Shown here: one piece after another, positions 1-8,939 of the stretch | Layout: every line of letters starts with the position of its first letter | Position numbering within the stretch: the first letter of the stretch is position 1 | The notes under the pieces: generated by a model | The model's input: the letters and a program-made list of their open reading frames with translations, nothing else | Database searches by the model: none | What the model was told of the DNA's origin: nothing | Assembly: GCA_934408795.1 (NCBI GenBank) | Contig: CAKRVQ010000002.1 | Span: forward strand, 1-23,854 | Source of the DNA: an uncultured Eubacteriales bacterium | Lineage (GTDB): Bacteria; Bacillota; Clostridia; Oscillospirales; Acutalibacteraceae | Reading direction: 5' to 3' | Length of the DNA: 23,854 bases | Program-made: the position numbers and the translations under genes

Positions 1-573
1 GTGCAGGATGTCGAAACGGCTTCAAAAATGATTAAGGAGCACGGGTTCAAACTCGGACTTCAGATGATGACGGGACTGTACGGTTCGACCCCCGAGACCG
101 ATATTTTGACTGCCGAAAGAATAATCTCGCTCTCCCCCGACTGTGTGAGGATCTACCCGACGGTGATACTTGAGGGAACGGCTCTCGGTGAGTTGTATAA
201 AAGGGGAGAATACAATACATATTCGCTGAACGACTCGGCAGAGCTCTGTTCGGAACTTCTCGAAAAATTCAATAACAACGGTATTAAGGTGATAAGGCTC
301 GGCCTTCATTCGATCGAGACGGAAAAATACCTTGCGGGACCTTGGCATCCCGCCTTCAGAGAGCTTTGCGAATCAAGACTGTACCTTAAAAAGGCGCTGT
401 CGCTGCTCGATACAGAGGGAAGATACATATTGGCGGTCGCCCCGTCCGCCGTTTCGAAAATGACGGGTCAGGGAAAAGAAAACATTTCGCGGCTCTCCGC
501 CCGCGGTTACGACTGTAAGGTCGTGGGGAGGCAGGGTCTCGGTGAATATGAAATACAGGTGAGTCGGAGGTGA
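1..573 (+). CDS. Elp3-like radical SAM protein, C-terminal part (5'-truncated by window)
   Basis: This is the C-terminal 190 residues of a radical SAM protein of the Elp3-like group that is often found just before smc in Clostridia. The frame is open from base 1, and the GTG there is probably an internal valine codon. The CxxxCxxC iron-sulfur motif expected in the N-terminal half is absent, so it must lie upstream of the window. Visible barrel elements are LGLQMMTGLYG near residue 18, CVRIYPTVILEGT near residue 47 and VIRLGLHSIE near residue 96; these strands are typical of the TIM-barrel end of the family. The stop overlaps the smc translation region: GGAGG at 566-570 lies inside this gene and serves smc. 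The substrate cannot be told from this fragment. It could act in tRNA or RNA modification, as Elp3 relatives do, but that is inference. Confidence 0.8.
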   Translation: MQDVETASKMIKEHGFKLGLQMMTGLYGSTPETDILTAERIISLSPDCVRIYPTVILEGTALGELYKRGEYNTYSLNDSAELCSELLEKFNNNGIKVIRLGLHSIETEKYLAGPWHPAFRELCESRLYLKKALSLLDTEGRYILAVAPSAVSKMTGQGKENISRLSARGYDCKVVGRQGLGEYEIQVSRR

Positions 574-580
574 ATCGGAA

Positions 581-3500
581 ATGTTACTGAAATCAATAGA
601 AATACAGGGCTTCAAATCCTTTGCGGATAAAACGGTCCTTAAATTCGGCAAGGGTATAACCGCCGTTGTGGGACCGAACGGCAGCGGAAAAAGCAATATA
701 TCCGACGCGGTGCGTTGGGTACTCGGCGAGCAGTCGACCAAAAATTTGCGCGGACAGTCGATGGAGGATGTCATTTTCAGCGGAACGGCGTCGCGCCGCC
801 CGCACGGATATGCCGAGGTCACCCTCACGATAGACAACACCGACCGCGCGCTCAACTGTGACAGTGACACCGTCAATGTCACAAGGCGCATATACCGCTC
901 AAAAGAGAGCGAATACCTTATAAACAAGGCTGCGGTCCGCCTGCGCGATATCAATGAACTGTTTATGGATACCGGCCTCGGAAGAGACGGCTATTCGATG
1001 ATAGGCCAGGGCAAGATCGACAGTATCGTGAGCACCAAATCCAACGAGAGAAGAGACATTTTCGAAGAGGCTGCGGGAATTTCCAGATACCGCTACCGCA
1101 AGACCGAGGCTGAAAAGAAGCTCGCCGCGGCAGACGACAATATGCTCCGTCTTAAGGATATCCTGACCGAGCTTGAGGACAGGGTCGGACCTCTTGCCGA
1201 GCAGAGCAAAAAGGCGCAGAAATTCCTTGATTATTCAAAGGACAAGAAGCGTCTTGAGATCGGCTTGTGGCTTCGCGCACTTGAGCAGTCAAATGACAAT
1301 CTGAAGGCGCAGGAACAGAAGATATCCCTCGTAAAAGCCGACTACGACGAGACCGAGCGCGCTTCGACACAGATAGCCGAGCAGCTTGAAGAGCTGAGCC
1401 GCGAGTATACCGGATCGGTCGCGAGGATAGACGAACTGAGACGGGAAAGCGCCTCTCTCGAAGAAAAAATATCCGACAAACGCGGAGAGGCGGCGGTCAT
1501 CGAAAACTCCGTCGCTCATAATAACGAGACAATAAAGAAATTAAGATCCGACATTGAGGAGCTTGCCGAGTCGGACGGAGATGTAAGGGCGAAGATCGAA
1601 GAACGCAAGGAGCGCATCGAAGCCAAAAACAGGCAGATAGCCGAGCTGAACGGCGAAGCAGCCGAGATAGAATCCGAGCTGAACGGACTCATAGGCAGGG
1701 GCGAAGCCGCGTCAAAGCGTATAGAGGAGCTCTCGGCACAACTTAACGAAACCGCAAAAAGGATATCCGATCTGCGAGTGGAATCGGTCACCGCACGGTC
1801 GTCCGCCGCCGAGATACTTGCAAGAAAACAGGCAGCGGAGGCGGCAAGGGCGGAAGCCGAAAAGAATTCCGAAAAGGCGGAAGGCGAAAGACGGGAGACC
1901 GAGAGTTACCTGAATGAGCTTGAGGAGACCGAAAATTCCTGCCGCAATTCCCTTGCCGGCTACGAACTGAGACTCAAGGCGAGGACGGATAAAAAGGATA
2001 AGGCTTCTGAGGCGCTTTCGGCTGCGACTGCGGCTGTTGAGGAAAAGCGCCGCAGGGTGAAGATACTGTCTGACCTTGAAAAGAATATGGACGGGTTCGA
2101 CAACTCGGTAAAGCAGGTCGTAAGCAGAGCAAAAGCGGGACTTCTTTCGGGTGTCGTCGGGACCGTCAGCAGCGTTATATCGGTAAAGAACGAATATGCG
2201 GTCGCAATAGAGACCGCCCTCGGGAACGCTCTTCGCAATGTAATTGTCGAGACCGAGCAGAATGCAAAATCCGCGATCGAGTACTTAAAAAGAGAAAAGG
2301 CGGGCAGGGTGACATTTCTCCCCGTCGCCACAATAAAGGGAAGAGGACTTGACGGGGCCGACGGGGTCGAAAACTGCCCGGGCTTTGTTGGTGTAGCTTC
2401 GTCTCTGGTGGATACCGACGGGAAATACAGAGAGATCGTTTCCTCGCTGCTCGGCAGGACGGTGATCACCGAGGACCTTGATTCCGCGGCGGCGATAGCC
2501 GGCAAATACAGATATAAATTCAAAACCGTTTCCCTTGACGGACAAGTCGTGAACCCGGGCGGCTCAATGACGGGCGGCTCGCACATAAAAGGCGCAGGCA
2601 TTCTTTCAAGAGCAGGAAACATAGCGCGTCTTAACGAGGAGATCGCAGGGGAAGAAAAGAAGATCGAGGAACTTACGGCGGCATTCGAAGCCGCGGCTGC
2701 CGAGGTCGCCTCAAGCGAGGCTGAAATACTTTCCGCAAGATCGGCGCTCACCACCGCAAACGAAGATAAAATACGCGCTCTCGGAGAACTGCGCAGGGTG
2801 GGCGATCTTGCCGATGCCGCAAAGGCGGATATAAAGCGTTACGACGATGAGATATCCGAACTCGGCAGGCGTGCCGAAGCGCTCACGGCGACCGCGCTCA
2901 AAAAAGAGTCGGAAATAAACGACACCGAGGCAGTCGAAGCGGAGCTGCGCGCCGAAGCCGAAAAGGAAACGGGGGGCAGGGATTCTCTGTCCGCCGAGCG
3001 CAGCGCGACCGCTGAAAGACTTACATCAAAACGGCTCATGATAGCGGAAGCGGTGAAGGATGCCGAATCCTATACCGAGACCATGCATATGCTTGAGTAT
3101 TCGGTCAGAACGAGCGGCGAAAAGAGCGCCCGCATGAAAGAGCAGATCGAAGAACTTACCGCAGTGAACGGCAGTCATGCCGCAAAAATATCCGAGCTTG
3201 AATCGGAATCCGAGGAGCTGCGCAGCCGTATAAACGGCATATCGTCGGAGATCGAAACACTTATCGGCAAACGGGACTGCTTTGATCGCGACAGCAGGGA
3301 GCTCCGCACGGGAGAAAGAGAAAAATCCGAAAAGAAGGAACGCCTCGGCGGCGAGATAGCGAGACTTGAGGAGCGCCGCGAGACCATGATGCGGGAGTTT
3401 GACGATATCGTCCGCAGGCTTTACGACGAATATGAGCTCACAAGAAGCGAAGCCGAAGCCATGGGCATCGTGATCGAAGATGCCGCGGCTGCCAAACGCG

Positions 3501-4159
3501 AGCTTTCCGAAATTCGCTCAAAGATAAAATCCCTCGGGAGCGTAAATGTGTCGGCAATCGAGGAATACAAGGAGGTCAGCGAACGCTATACCTTCTTAAA
3601 AGGCCAGCTTGACGATGTGGAAAAGTCGAGAAAAGAGCTCGGCAGACTCATAGAAGAGCTGACTGCGGATATGAAGATCAAGTTCACCGACGGCTTTAAC
3701 AGGATCGGCAGAGCTTTTTCGGCGACATTCCGCGAGCTTTTCGGCGGCGGCAGCGCGGAGCTTCGACTTACCGATCCCGAAAATGTGCTTGAAAGCGGGA
3801 TCGATATATCGGCAAAGCTTCCCGGTAAAAATGTCCCGAGTCTGGACGGACTCTCGGGCGGCGAAAAGGCGCTTATAGCCATTTCCATATACTTTGCCAT
3901 AATGAGCGTAAATGCTCCGCCGTTCTGTTTCCTTGACGAAATAGATACCGCGCTTGACGATATCAATGTTGACAGACTGGCGGCTTATATGAAAAACCGC
4001 GGACTTAACACGCAGTTCATATGTATCACCCACAGAAGGGGTACAATGGAGGCAGCGGATATGCTCTACGGAGTTACCATGCAGGAAAAGGGTGTCACAA
4101 AGCTTCTTGAGCTTGATGTGGATGAGCTTGTAAAGACACTCAATATCGAAGACAGATGA
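581..4159 (+). CDS. smc: Chromosome segregation/condensation protein SMC
   Basis: SMC is the ATPase core of condensin. With ScpA and ScpB it compacts and segregates chromosomes by loop extrusion. The 1192-residue length is normal for bacterial SMC. The layout is complete: Walker A GPNGSGKS at residues 31-38, then a long charged coiled coil, a hinge of roughly residues 520-680 (glycine-rich GGSMTGG near its end), the returning coiled coil, the ABC signature LSGGEKA at about 1091-1097, and Walker B FLDEIDTALDD at about 1117-1127. The ATG at 581 is favoured by GGAGG at 566-570, ten bases upstream. ftsY follows 49 bases later, an arrangement (smc-ftsY) common in Firmicutes, usually with rnc and a radical SAM gene upstream. 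No promoter is visible between it and the preceding gene, so it is probably cotranscribed. Confidence 0.98.
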   Translation: MLLKSIEIQGFKSFADKTVLKFGKGITAVVGPNGSGKSNISDAVRWVLGEQSTKNLRGQSMEDVIFSGTASRRPHGYAEVTLTIDNTDRALNCDSDTVNVTRRIYRSKESEYLINKAAVRLRDINELFMDTGLGRDGYSMIGQGKIDSIVSTKSNERRDIFEEAAGISRYRYRKTEAEKKLAAADDNMLRLKDILTELEDRVGPLAEQSKKAQKFLDYSKDKKRLEIGLWLRALEQSNDNLKAQEQKISLVKADYDETERASTQIAEQLEELSREYTGSVARIDELRRESASLEEKISDKRGEAAVIENSVAHNNETIKKLRSDIEELAESDGDVRAKIEERKERIEAKNRQIAELNGEAAEIESELNGLIGRGEAASKRIEELSAQLNETAKRISDLRVESVTARSSAAEILARKQAAEAARAEAEKNSEKAEGERRETESYLNELEETENSCRNSLAGYELRLKARTDKKDKASEALSAATAAVEEKRRRVKILSDLEKNMDGFDNSVKQVVSRAKAGLLSGVVGTVSSVISVKNEYAVAIETALGNALRNVIVETEQNAKSAIEYLKREKAGRVTFLPVATIKGRGLDGADGVENCPGFVGVASSLVDTDGKYREIVSSLLGRTVITEDLDSAAAIAGKYRYKFKTVSLDGQVVNPGGSMTGGSHIKGAGILSRAGNIARLNEEIAGEEKKIEELTAAFEAAAAEVASSEAEILSARSALTTANEDKIRALGELRRVGDLADAAKADIKRYDDEISELGRRAEALTATALKKESEINDTEAVEAELRAEAEKETGGRDSLSAERSATAERLTSKRLMIAEAVKDAESYTETMHMLEYSVRTSGEKSARMKEQIEELTAVNGSHAAKISELESESEELRSRINGISSEIETLIGKRDCFDRDSRELRTGEREKSEKKERLGGEIARLEERRETMMREFDDIVRRLYDEYELTRSEAEAMGIVIEDAAAAKRELSEIRSKIKSLGSVNVSAIEEYKEVSERYTFLKGQLDDVEKSRKELGRLIEELTADMKIKFTDGFNRIGRAFSATFRELFGGGSAELRLTDPENVLESGIDISAKLPGKNVPSLDGLSGGEKALIAISIYFAIMSVNAPPFCFLDEIDTALDDINVDRLAAYMKNRGLNTQFICITHRRGTMEAADMLYGVTMQEKGVTKLLELDVDELVKTLNIEDR

Positions 4160-4208
4160 CTGTGAGGGGCGGGATCGCTCCGTTCCTCGGCAGGGAAAGG
4201 ATATTTTT

Positions 4209-5132
4209 ATGGGCTTTTTCGGTAAGATCGGCGAAGGCTTAAAAAAGACAAGAGCGGCGGTCGGCAGCGCGATAGGCGGACTCTTCGGGAGATTCACAAA
4301 GGTGAACGAAGAGCTCTTCGACGAACTTGAGGAAACACTTATCAGCTGCGACATAGGCGTTGAGACCTCGGTCTCGCTTTGCGAAAAACTTCGCGAACGG
4401 GTCAAGGAGGAAAAGGTCACCGAGCCCGACCGTATCAGAGAAATGCTCAAAGAAGAGGTTGAGCTCCTTCTTTCGGGAGACTGCTCGCTGAAGCTTGATA
4501 CCGAGCCTTCGGTAATATTGGTCATAGGCGTTAACGGCGTGGGCAAGACAACTTCAATAGGTAAACTCGCCGCGCATTTCGTCTCACAGGGTAAAAAGGT
4601 CACCCTCGGTGCGGCGGATACCTTCAGGGCTGCGGCTATAGAGCAGCTCACGGTGTGGGCGGAACGCAGCGGAGCGTCGATCGTCTCCGCAAAGGAGGGC
4701 ACCGACCCGTCGGCGGTGATCTACGATACCGTCGCGGCGGCAAAGAAAAACGGCTCGGATATAATCATCTGTGACACCGCGGGCAGACTTCACAATAAGA
4801 AAAATCTGATGGATGAGCTGGCAAAAATGTCAAGGATCATCAGACGCGAACTGCCCGACGCAGCAGTGGAGACCCTGCTCGTGCTTGACGCAGCGACGGG
4901 TCAGAACGCCGTGAATCAGGCGCGCGAGTTTTCAAAGGTCGCGGATATCACGGGCATTATCCTCACAAAGCTGGACGGTACCGCAAAGGGCGGCATAGTG
5001 CTCGCCGTTAAGGGAGAACTGAACATACCCGTAAAGTTCATCGGTGTGGGCGAACAGGTCGACGACCTCCGTCCGTTCGATGCAAAGGAGTTTACCGAGG
5101 GTCTGTTTGCCGACGATAGAGAGGTCGTATGA
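4209..5132 (+). CDS. ftsY: Signal recognition particle receptor FtsY
   Basis: FtsY is the membrane-associated SRP receptor GTPase. It pairs with Ffh to deliver ribosome-nascent chain complexes to the Sec translocon. The protein has 307 residues, the short form typical of Firmicutes that lacks the acidic A domain of enterobacteria. After an N-terminal helical N domain, the GTPase motifs appear in order: GVNGVGKT at 107-114 (P-loop), DTFRAAAIEQL (the insertion-box region), DTAGRL (G3), TKLDGTAKGG (G4) and the C-terminal GVGEQVDDLRPF. The start ATG is preceded by GGAAAGG at 4194-4200. The stop overlaps the start of the next gene (ATGA), suggesting translational coupling. Confidence 0.98.
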   Translation: MGFFGKIGEGLKKTRAAVGSAIGGLFGRFTKVNEELFDELEETLISCDIGVETSVSLCEKLRERVKEEKVTEPDRIREMLKEEVELLLSGDCSLKLDTEPSVILVIGVNGVGKTTSIGKLAAHFVSQGKKVTLGAADTFRAAAIEQLTVWAERSGASIVSAKEGTDPSAVIYDTVAAAKKNGSDIIICDTAGRLHNKKNLMDELAKMSRIIRRELPDAAVETLLVLDAATGQNAVNQAREFSKVADITGIILTKLDGTAKGGIVLAVKGELNIPVKFIGVGEQVDDLRPFDAKEFTEGLFADDREVV

Positions 5133-5731
5133 TGAAGTTTTTTACAGCAACGAAAAACGGTCACAAGGTCGAGGAATTCAAGAGGATATTTGAACCGCTC
5201 GGAATAGAAACCGTGTCCGAAGGCGAACTTGTAGGAGCGGGTGGGGCACCCGAACCGGAGGAAACGGGCAAGACCTTTTCGGAAAATGCGCTTATAAAGG
5301 CGCGGGCGGGCTGCCTTTTTTCGGGACTGCCCACCGTGGCGGACGATACGGGTCTTTGCGTTGCCGCACTCGGCGGAGCGCCGGGCATCTATTCGGCGCG
5401 TTATGCGGGTGTCCACGGTGATACTGCAGCCAATAACGAAAAGCTGTTAAAGGAGCTTAAAGGAGTCCCCGAAAGCGAGCGCGGTGCATACTTCGAATGC
5501 GCGGTCGCCTGCGTGTTTCCGGACGGAAGAGAGTTTGTCGTGACCGGCAGATGCGACGGGAAGATAGCCGAGGAAGCAGAGGGAAACGGCGGCTTCGGAT
5601 ATGACTGCCTGTTTGTTTCCGAGGTCGGCAGATTTTCTCTCATCACGGGAGAAAAAAAGGACTCGGTCAGCCATCGCGGCAAGGCGCTTAAAGCGTTTTC
5701 GGAAAAAATAGGACAATACATCGGAGAGTGA
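5129..5731 (+). CDS. rdgB: XTP/dITP diphosphatase (RdgB/HAM1 family)
   Basis: This enzyme hydrolyses non-canonical purine nucleoside triphosphates (dITP, XTP, ITP) to monophosphates and keeps them out of nucleic acids. The 200-residue length fits the family. Diagnostic motifs are an N-terminal FFTATKNGHKVEEF (substrate loop), ENALIKARA, ADDTGLCVAALGGAPGIYSARYAG (metal-binding aspartates), GGFGYDCLF and the C-terminal SHRGKALKAF. The start overlaps the ftsY stop; two ATG codons are adjacent (5129 and 5132), and either could be used. The next gene starts just past this gene's stop. Confidence 0.96.
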   Translation: MMKFFTATKNGHKVEEFKRIFEPLGIETVSEGELVGAGGAPEPEETGKTFSENALIKARAGCLFSGLPTVADDTGLCVAALGGAPGIYSARYAGVHGDTAANNEKLLKELKGVPESERGAYFECAVACVFPDGREFVVTGRCDGKIAEEAEGNGGFGYDCLFVSEVGRFSLITGEKKDSVSHRGKALKAFSEKIGQYIGE

Positions 5732-5736
5732 AAACA

Positions 5737-6042
5737 ATGTTGAACAGCAGACAGAGGGCTCAGCTGCGCGGACTTGCAAACGGCATTTCGCCCGTGGTAA
5801 TGCTCGGAAAAGACGGTATGAGCGAGCAGATAACAAAGCAGACCGACGAGGTGCTTGAGGCGCGCGAGCTCATTAAGATAAAAAGGCTTGAAAGCTGCCC
5901 CTGCTCCGCGCGGGAGGCGGCGGAGACGATTGCTTCCGCGGTCGGCGCGGATGTCGTTCAGGTGATAGGCGGCGTAGCCGTGCTCTATCGTAAGAGCAGA
6001 GAAAAGGTACCGAAGGATAAGCGCATAAAGCTTGTAAAATAA
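5737..6042 (+). CDS. yhbY: YhbY-family CRM-domain RNA-binding protein
   Basis: A single-domain CRM (YhbY) protein of about 101 residues, a family associated with pre-50S ribosomal particles and ribosome assembly. It carries the domain's opening helix (LNSRQRAQLRGLANG), the basic GKDG loop (VVMLGKDGMSEQ), the LEARELIKIK strand, and the closing IGGVAVLYRKS. An upstream GTG at 5728 overlaps the rdgB stop and is in frame. The ATG at 5737 is preferred because GGAGAG at 5723-5728 lies eight bases before it. nadD and yqeK follow, as in the Bacillus yqeI-nadD-yqeK cluster. Confidence 0.93.
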   Translation: MLNSRQRAQLRGLANGISPVVMLGKDGMSEQITKQTDEVLEARELIKIKRLESCPCSAREAAETIASAVGADVVQVIGGVAVLYRKSREKVPKDKRIKLVK

Positions 6043-6054
6043 GGGGAACAGAGT

Positions 6055-6657
6055 TTGAATACCGTTATTTTCGGCGGGAGCTTCAATCCCGTACACAACG
6101 GGCATCTTGAATTGGCAAGAGCGGCGGCAAGGCTGCCGGAGACAGACAGAATTCTGATACTGCCCGATTTTATTCCCCCTCATAAACAGGTGGGGGACGA
6201 TTTTGCTTCCGCGTCGGAACGACTCGAAATGTGCAGGATATTGTCATCGCTTGTTGAAAAAAGCGAGGTCTGCGATATTGAACTGCGCCGCGGCGGCAGG
6301 AGCTATATGTATGACACGGTGACCGAGCTTGAGGTCCTTTTTCCCGAGGATGATTTTTATCTGCTTGTGGGCGGGGATATGCTCGTGACCCTTGACAGTT
6401 GGTATAAAAGCGAAGGGCTGCTTAAAAAGGTCGGAATAATCGCTGCGGGGAGAGGAGACCTCCCGAAAGAAGAGATCGATGCCGCCGCAGAGGAACTGAG
6501 GCAAAAGGGCTGCAGAGTCATAAGCCTGCCCGACCGTATAACTCCGCTTTCGTCCACCGAGATCAGAGCGGCGATAAAGGCGGGGGAGTCGGGGCTGCCG
6601 CTGCCGCCGGGTATAGAGGAATACATCAACGAACACGGACTTTATAAAAGGAGATGA
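6055..6657 (+). CDS. nadD: Nicotinate-nucleotide adenylyltransferase
   Basis: NadD joins nicotinate mononucleotide and ATP to make deamido-NAD, the penultimate step of NAD synthesis. The 200-residue protein begins with the nucleotidyltransferase motif GGSFNPVHNGH (residues 7-17, containing the HxGH signature) and ends with the second ATP-binding motif SSTEIR at about 166-171. The start codon is TTG at 6055, supported by AAGGGGA at 6041-6047 seven bases upstream; no ATG is available before the conserved motif. The stop overlaps the beginning of yqeK, the usual partner gene in Firmicutes. Confidence 0.97.
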   Translation: MNTVIFGGSFNPVHNGHLELARAAARLPETDRILILPDFIPPHKQVGDDFASASERLEMCRILSSLVEKSEVCDIELRRGGRSYMYDTVTELEVLFPEDDFYLLVGGDMLVTLDSWYKSEGLLKKVGIIAAGRGDLPKEEIDAAAEELRQKGCRVISLPDRITPLSSTEIRAAIKAGESGLPLPPGIEEYINEHGLYKRR

Positions 6658-6662
6658 CGGAT

Positions 6663-7247
6663 TTGACAGACAGTCAGATAGTTGAGATCATCAAAAACAG
6701 GCTTACGCCCAAGAGATTCAACCATTCCCTTGCGGTTGCCGAGGAGGCAAAAAGGCTCGCCCGAAAATACGGTGAGGACGAAGCCCGTCTGTTTACCGCG
6801 GGATTGCTTCACGATGCCATGAAGGATTCTTCTCCCGAAGAGCAGTTGAAATTGCTTGACGAAGATGGTATAATGTTATCCGATATCGAAAAGAGCGCAA
6901 AGAAACTCTGGCACGCGATAAGCGGCGAAGTGTTCGCAAGGCGCGTCGTCGGCATTGAGGATAAGGAAATACTCTCGGCGATAAGATATCATACCACCGC
7001 AAAAGCAGGAATGACAAAGTTTGAAAAACTCCTGTATGTTGCCGATTTTACTTCGGCTGACAGAGACTATGACGGAGTCGACGCCGTAAGAAGCGCCGCA
7101 GACAGAGACCTCGACGAAGCAATGGAGGAAGGACTCAGCTTTACCGTGTCCGACCTTGCCGGTCAGCGCAGACCGATCCATCCCGACACCGTTGACGCGT
7201 ATAACGAGATCGTACTGAAAAGGAAGTCTTGGAATGAACGAGTATAA
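6663..7247 (+). CDS. yqeK: YqeK-family HD hydrolase (symmetrical Ap4A hydrolase)
   Basis: HD-superfamily protein of the YqeK family, known to split diadenosine tetraphosphate (Ap4A) into two ADP. The metal-binding set is visible: an early histidine in RFNHSLAVAEEA, the HD pair in AGLLHDAMKD, and later the WHAISGE and YHTTAKAGM histidines, followed by LYVADFTSADRDYDGV. An ATG at 6654 overlaps the nadD stop, but the ribosome binding site AAAAGGAG (6646-6653) touches it directly. The in-frame TTG at 6663 sits nine bases from that site, so I chose it; the protein is then 194 residues. The gene overlaps the following LCP gene by 14 bases. Confidence 0.92.
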   Translation: MTDSQIVEIIKNRLTPKRFNHSLAVAEEAKRLARKYGEDEARLFTAGLLHDAMKDSSPEEQLKLLDEDGIMLSDIEKSAKKLWHAISGEVFARRVVGIEDKEILSAIRYHTTAKAGMTKFEKLLYVADFTSADRDYDGVDAVRSAADRDLDEAMEEGLSFTVSDLAGQRRPIHPDTVDAYNEIVLKRKSWNERV

Positions 7248-8511
7248 TAACAACCATCCGGAAAACAATGAAGAGGGCAGAAACCGCCGCCCCTCCGACC
7301 GCCCTGTCGACAAGGAATCGCTCAGGATGTTTTATATGACCAGAAAGGGCAGGGCGCTCAAAAGCTTCAAACGCAAGAAGAAAATAATAACCGTGCTGAC
7401 TTCGATCGTGCTGGTCATCGCAAGCATTGCGACCGTGGCTCTCGGCGGTGTCGTCATTGCGCTTGATAAGAAGATGTTTGCAGGCAACGCCTCCATGGGT
7501 ACCGGATCGGAAGATTCGGATGTCGCTTCAAAGTACGGCGAGGTCGAGTATAACGAGCACGAGGGCGTGAGCTACATACTTGTCGTCGGTATAGACAACA
7601 AGGATCAATACGGTTCGTCCGCAGCTCTCAATGTCGAGGGCGGATACCATTCGGATGTTATAGCCGTCGCCTGCCTTGACCATAAGACCAAAAAGGTCAA
7701 TGTTATGCAGATCCCGCGCGACCTCTTTATAGGCACCGATATCCCTTCCAAAAAGATCAATGCGGTCTATGCCTTCCCGAGAGAGGGAGAAAGCAGCATA
7801 AACGCTCTCAGAAGAAGACTTGCGGGATACCTCGGCATCAAAATAGACCATTATGTGATATTTACCGTTCAGGGCTTTATGGATGTTGTCGACGCCCTCG
7901 GCGGACTTGACATCTATATCCATCAGAAAAACGGTATATATATAACCGACCAGTTTACATATAAGGATTATAAGATCGGTCCCGGTTGGGTCAAGCTTAA
8001 CGGAAATCAGGCTGCGGGCTTCGCGAGAAAGCGCCACGGAACAAGAGAAGAGGGCTATGTCCTCGGCGATCCGGACAGACTTGAGGCTCAGCGCATTATG
8101 TATGTTTCACTCTTTAAGAGACTTCTTAATATGTCAATGACGGAAATGTACAGCGTCGCGACAAAGTGCTGGGACGATATTGCAACGAGCATGACCGTTC
8201 AGGATATAATCGGTTACGCCCTTGAGGTCAAGGGACTGAAGCTTGCCGATATATCGGTGTGGGGAATGCCCGGTCAGCAGTTGTCTTACAGACACTATGA
8301 CGAGAGCTATGCCCTGTCCTATTATTCGGTGCATAAGCAGGAATATGTGGATATGTGGAACAAACATATGAACCCCTACGGTGAGAAGATCACGGTTGAC
8401 GGTATAAAGGTACGCGAGCTCCATACCGAGCTCGGAGTGCCTTATGAACCCAACTACTTTGAAGAGGGCGGCTCGCTCGGCGAGATAGCCGACCGCTTCA
8501 ATCAGAACTGA
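7234..8511 (+). CDS. LCP-family (LytR-CpsA-Psr) cell wall polymer ligase
   Basis: LCP proteins transfer lipid-linked polymers (teichoic acid, capsule, or other glycopolymers) to peptidoglycan on the outer face of the membrane. This one has 425 residues: a hydrophilic cytoplasmic head (about 1-50, ending in a basic KSFKRKKK stretch), one membrane segment at about 51-77, and an extracellular LCP domain. Family signatures are SDVIAVACLDHKTKKVNVMQ followed by IPRDLFI, then FVDALGGLDI-like DVVDALGGLDIYI, and FARKRHG with the conserved arginines, ending in a DPDRLEAQR stretch. AGGAAG at 7221-7226 supports the ATG. Position within the yqeK-rsfS interval is a common clostridial arrangement. Which polymer it attaches cannot be read from the sequence. 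Confidence 0.95.
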   Translation: MNEYNNNHPENNEEGRNRRPSDRPVDKESLRMFYMTRKGRALKSFKRKKKIITVLTSIVLVIASIATVALGGVVIALDKKMFAGNASMGTGSEDSDVASKYGEVEYNEHEGVSYILVVGIDNKDQYGSSAALNVEGGYHSDVIAVACLDHKTKKVNVMQIPRDLFIGTDIPSKKINAVYAFPREGESSINALRRRLAGYLGIKIDHYVIFTVQGFMDVVDALGGLDIYIHQKNGIYITDQFTYKDYKIGPGWVKLNGNQAAGFARKRHGTREEGYVLGDPDRLEAQRIMYVSLFKRLLNMSMTEMYSVATKCWDDIATSMTVQDIIGYALEVKGLKLADISVWGMPGQQLSYRHYDESYALSYYSVHKQEYVDMWNKHMNPYGEKITVDGIKVRELHTELGVPYEPNYFEEGGSLGEIADRFNQN

Positions 8512-8576
8512 CGACGAACGGATGTGACCCGTGACCCACGGTAAATGTCCGAACCCCGAAAAAGGAGAAACTTCAT

Positions 8577-8939
8577 TTGACCGCAAAAGAAAAAGCGGCG
8601 CTCGCGATAAGAGCGCTGGACAGTAAAAAAGCACTTGATATATCCTGCACGGAGGTGGGCGAGCTCACGGTCCTGGCGGACTATTTCGTCAACGCCACCG
8701 CCACTTCGTCGACCCAGGTCAAAGCACTTGCCGACGAGGTCGAATTCCGCCTCGGCGAAGCGGGAGAAAATCCGCGCCATACCGAGAAGGCAAACGATTG
8801 GATACTCATAGACTGCGGAGATGTTATAGTCCATATCTTCGGCGCACAGGCAAGGGAATTCTACGCGCTTGACAAGATGTGGAGCGACGGTAAGCGCCTG
8901 GATATAAGCGAGTTTTTGGACGACGGTGAGGATAAATGA
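8577..8939 (+). CDS. rsfS: Ribosomal silencing factor RsfS
   Basis: RsfS binds ribosomal protein uL14 on the 50S subunit and blocks subunit joining when nutrients are short. The 120-residue protein shows the full family pattern: KKALDISCTEV, VLADYFVNATATSSTQVKAL, and the closing WILIDCGDVIVHIFGAQAREFYALDKMW. The start is TTG at 8577, with AAAGGAG at 8561-8567 nine bases upstream. Sixty-five bases separate it from the LCP gene, with no clear terminator. Its stop overlaps the leuS start (ATGA). Confidence 0.96.
   Translation: MTAKEKAALAIRALDSKKALDISCTEVGELTVLADYFVNATATSSTQVKALADEVEFRLGEAGENPRHTEKANDWILIDCGDVIVHIFGAQAREFYALDKMWSDGKRLDISEFLDDGEDK

Noticed and set aside
1960..2754. 264-codon antisense frame within smc
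   Set aside because: Ser/Ala-rich reverse-strand shadow of the smc coiled coil; smc has complete motifs and strong coding signal on the other strand.
3596..4702. 368-codon antisense frame spanning smc and ftsY
   Set aside because: Shadow of two well-supported genes; no recognisable domain.
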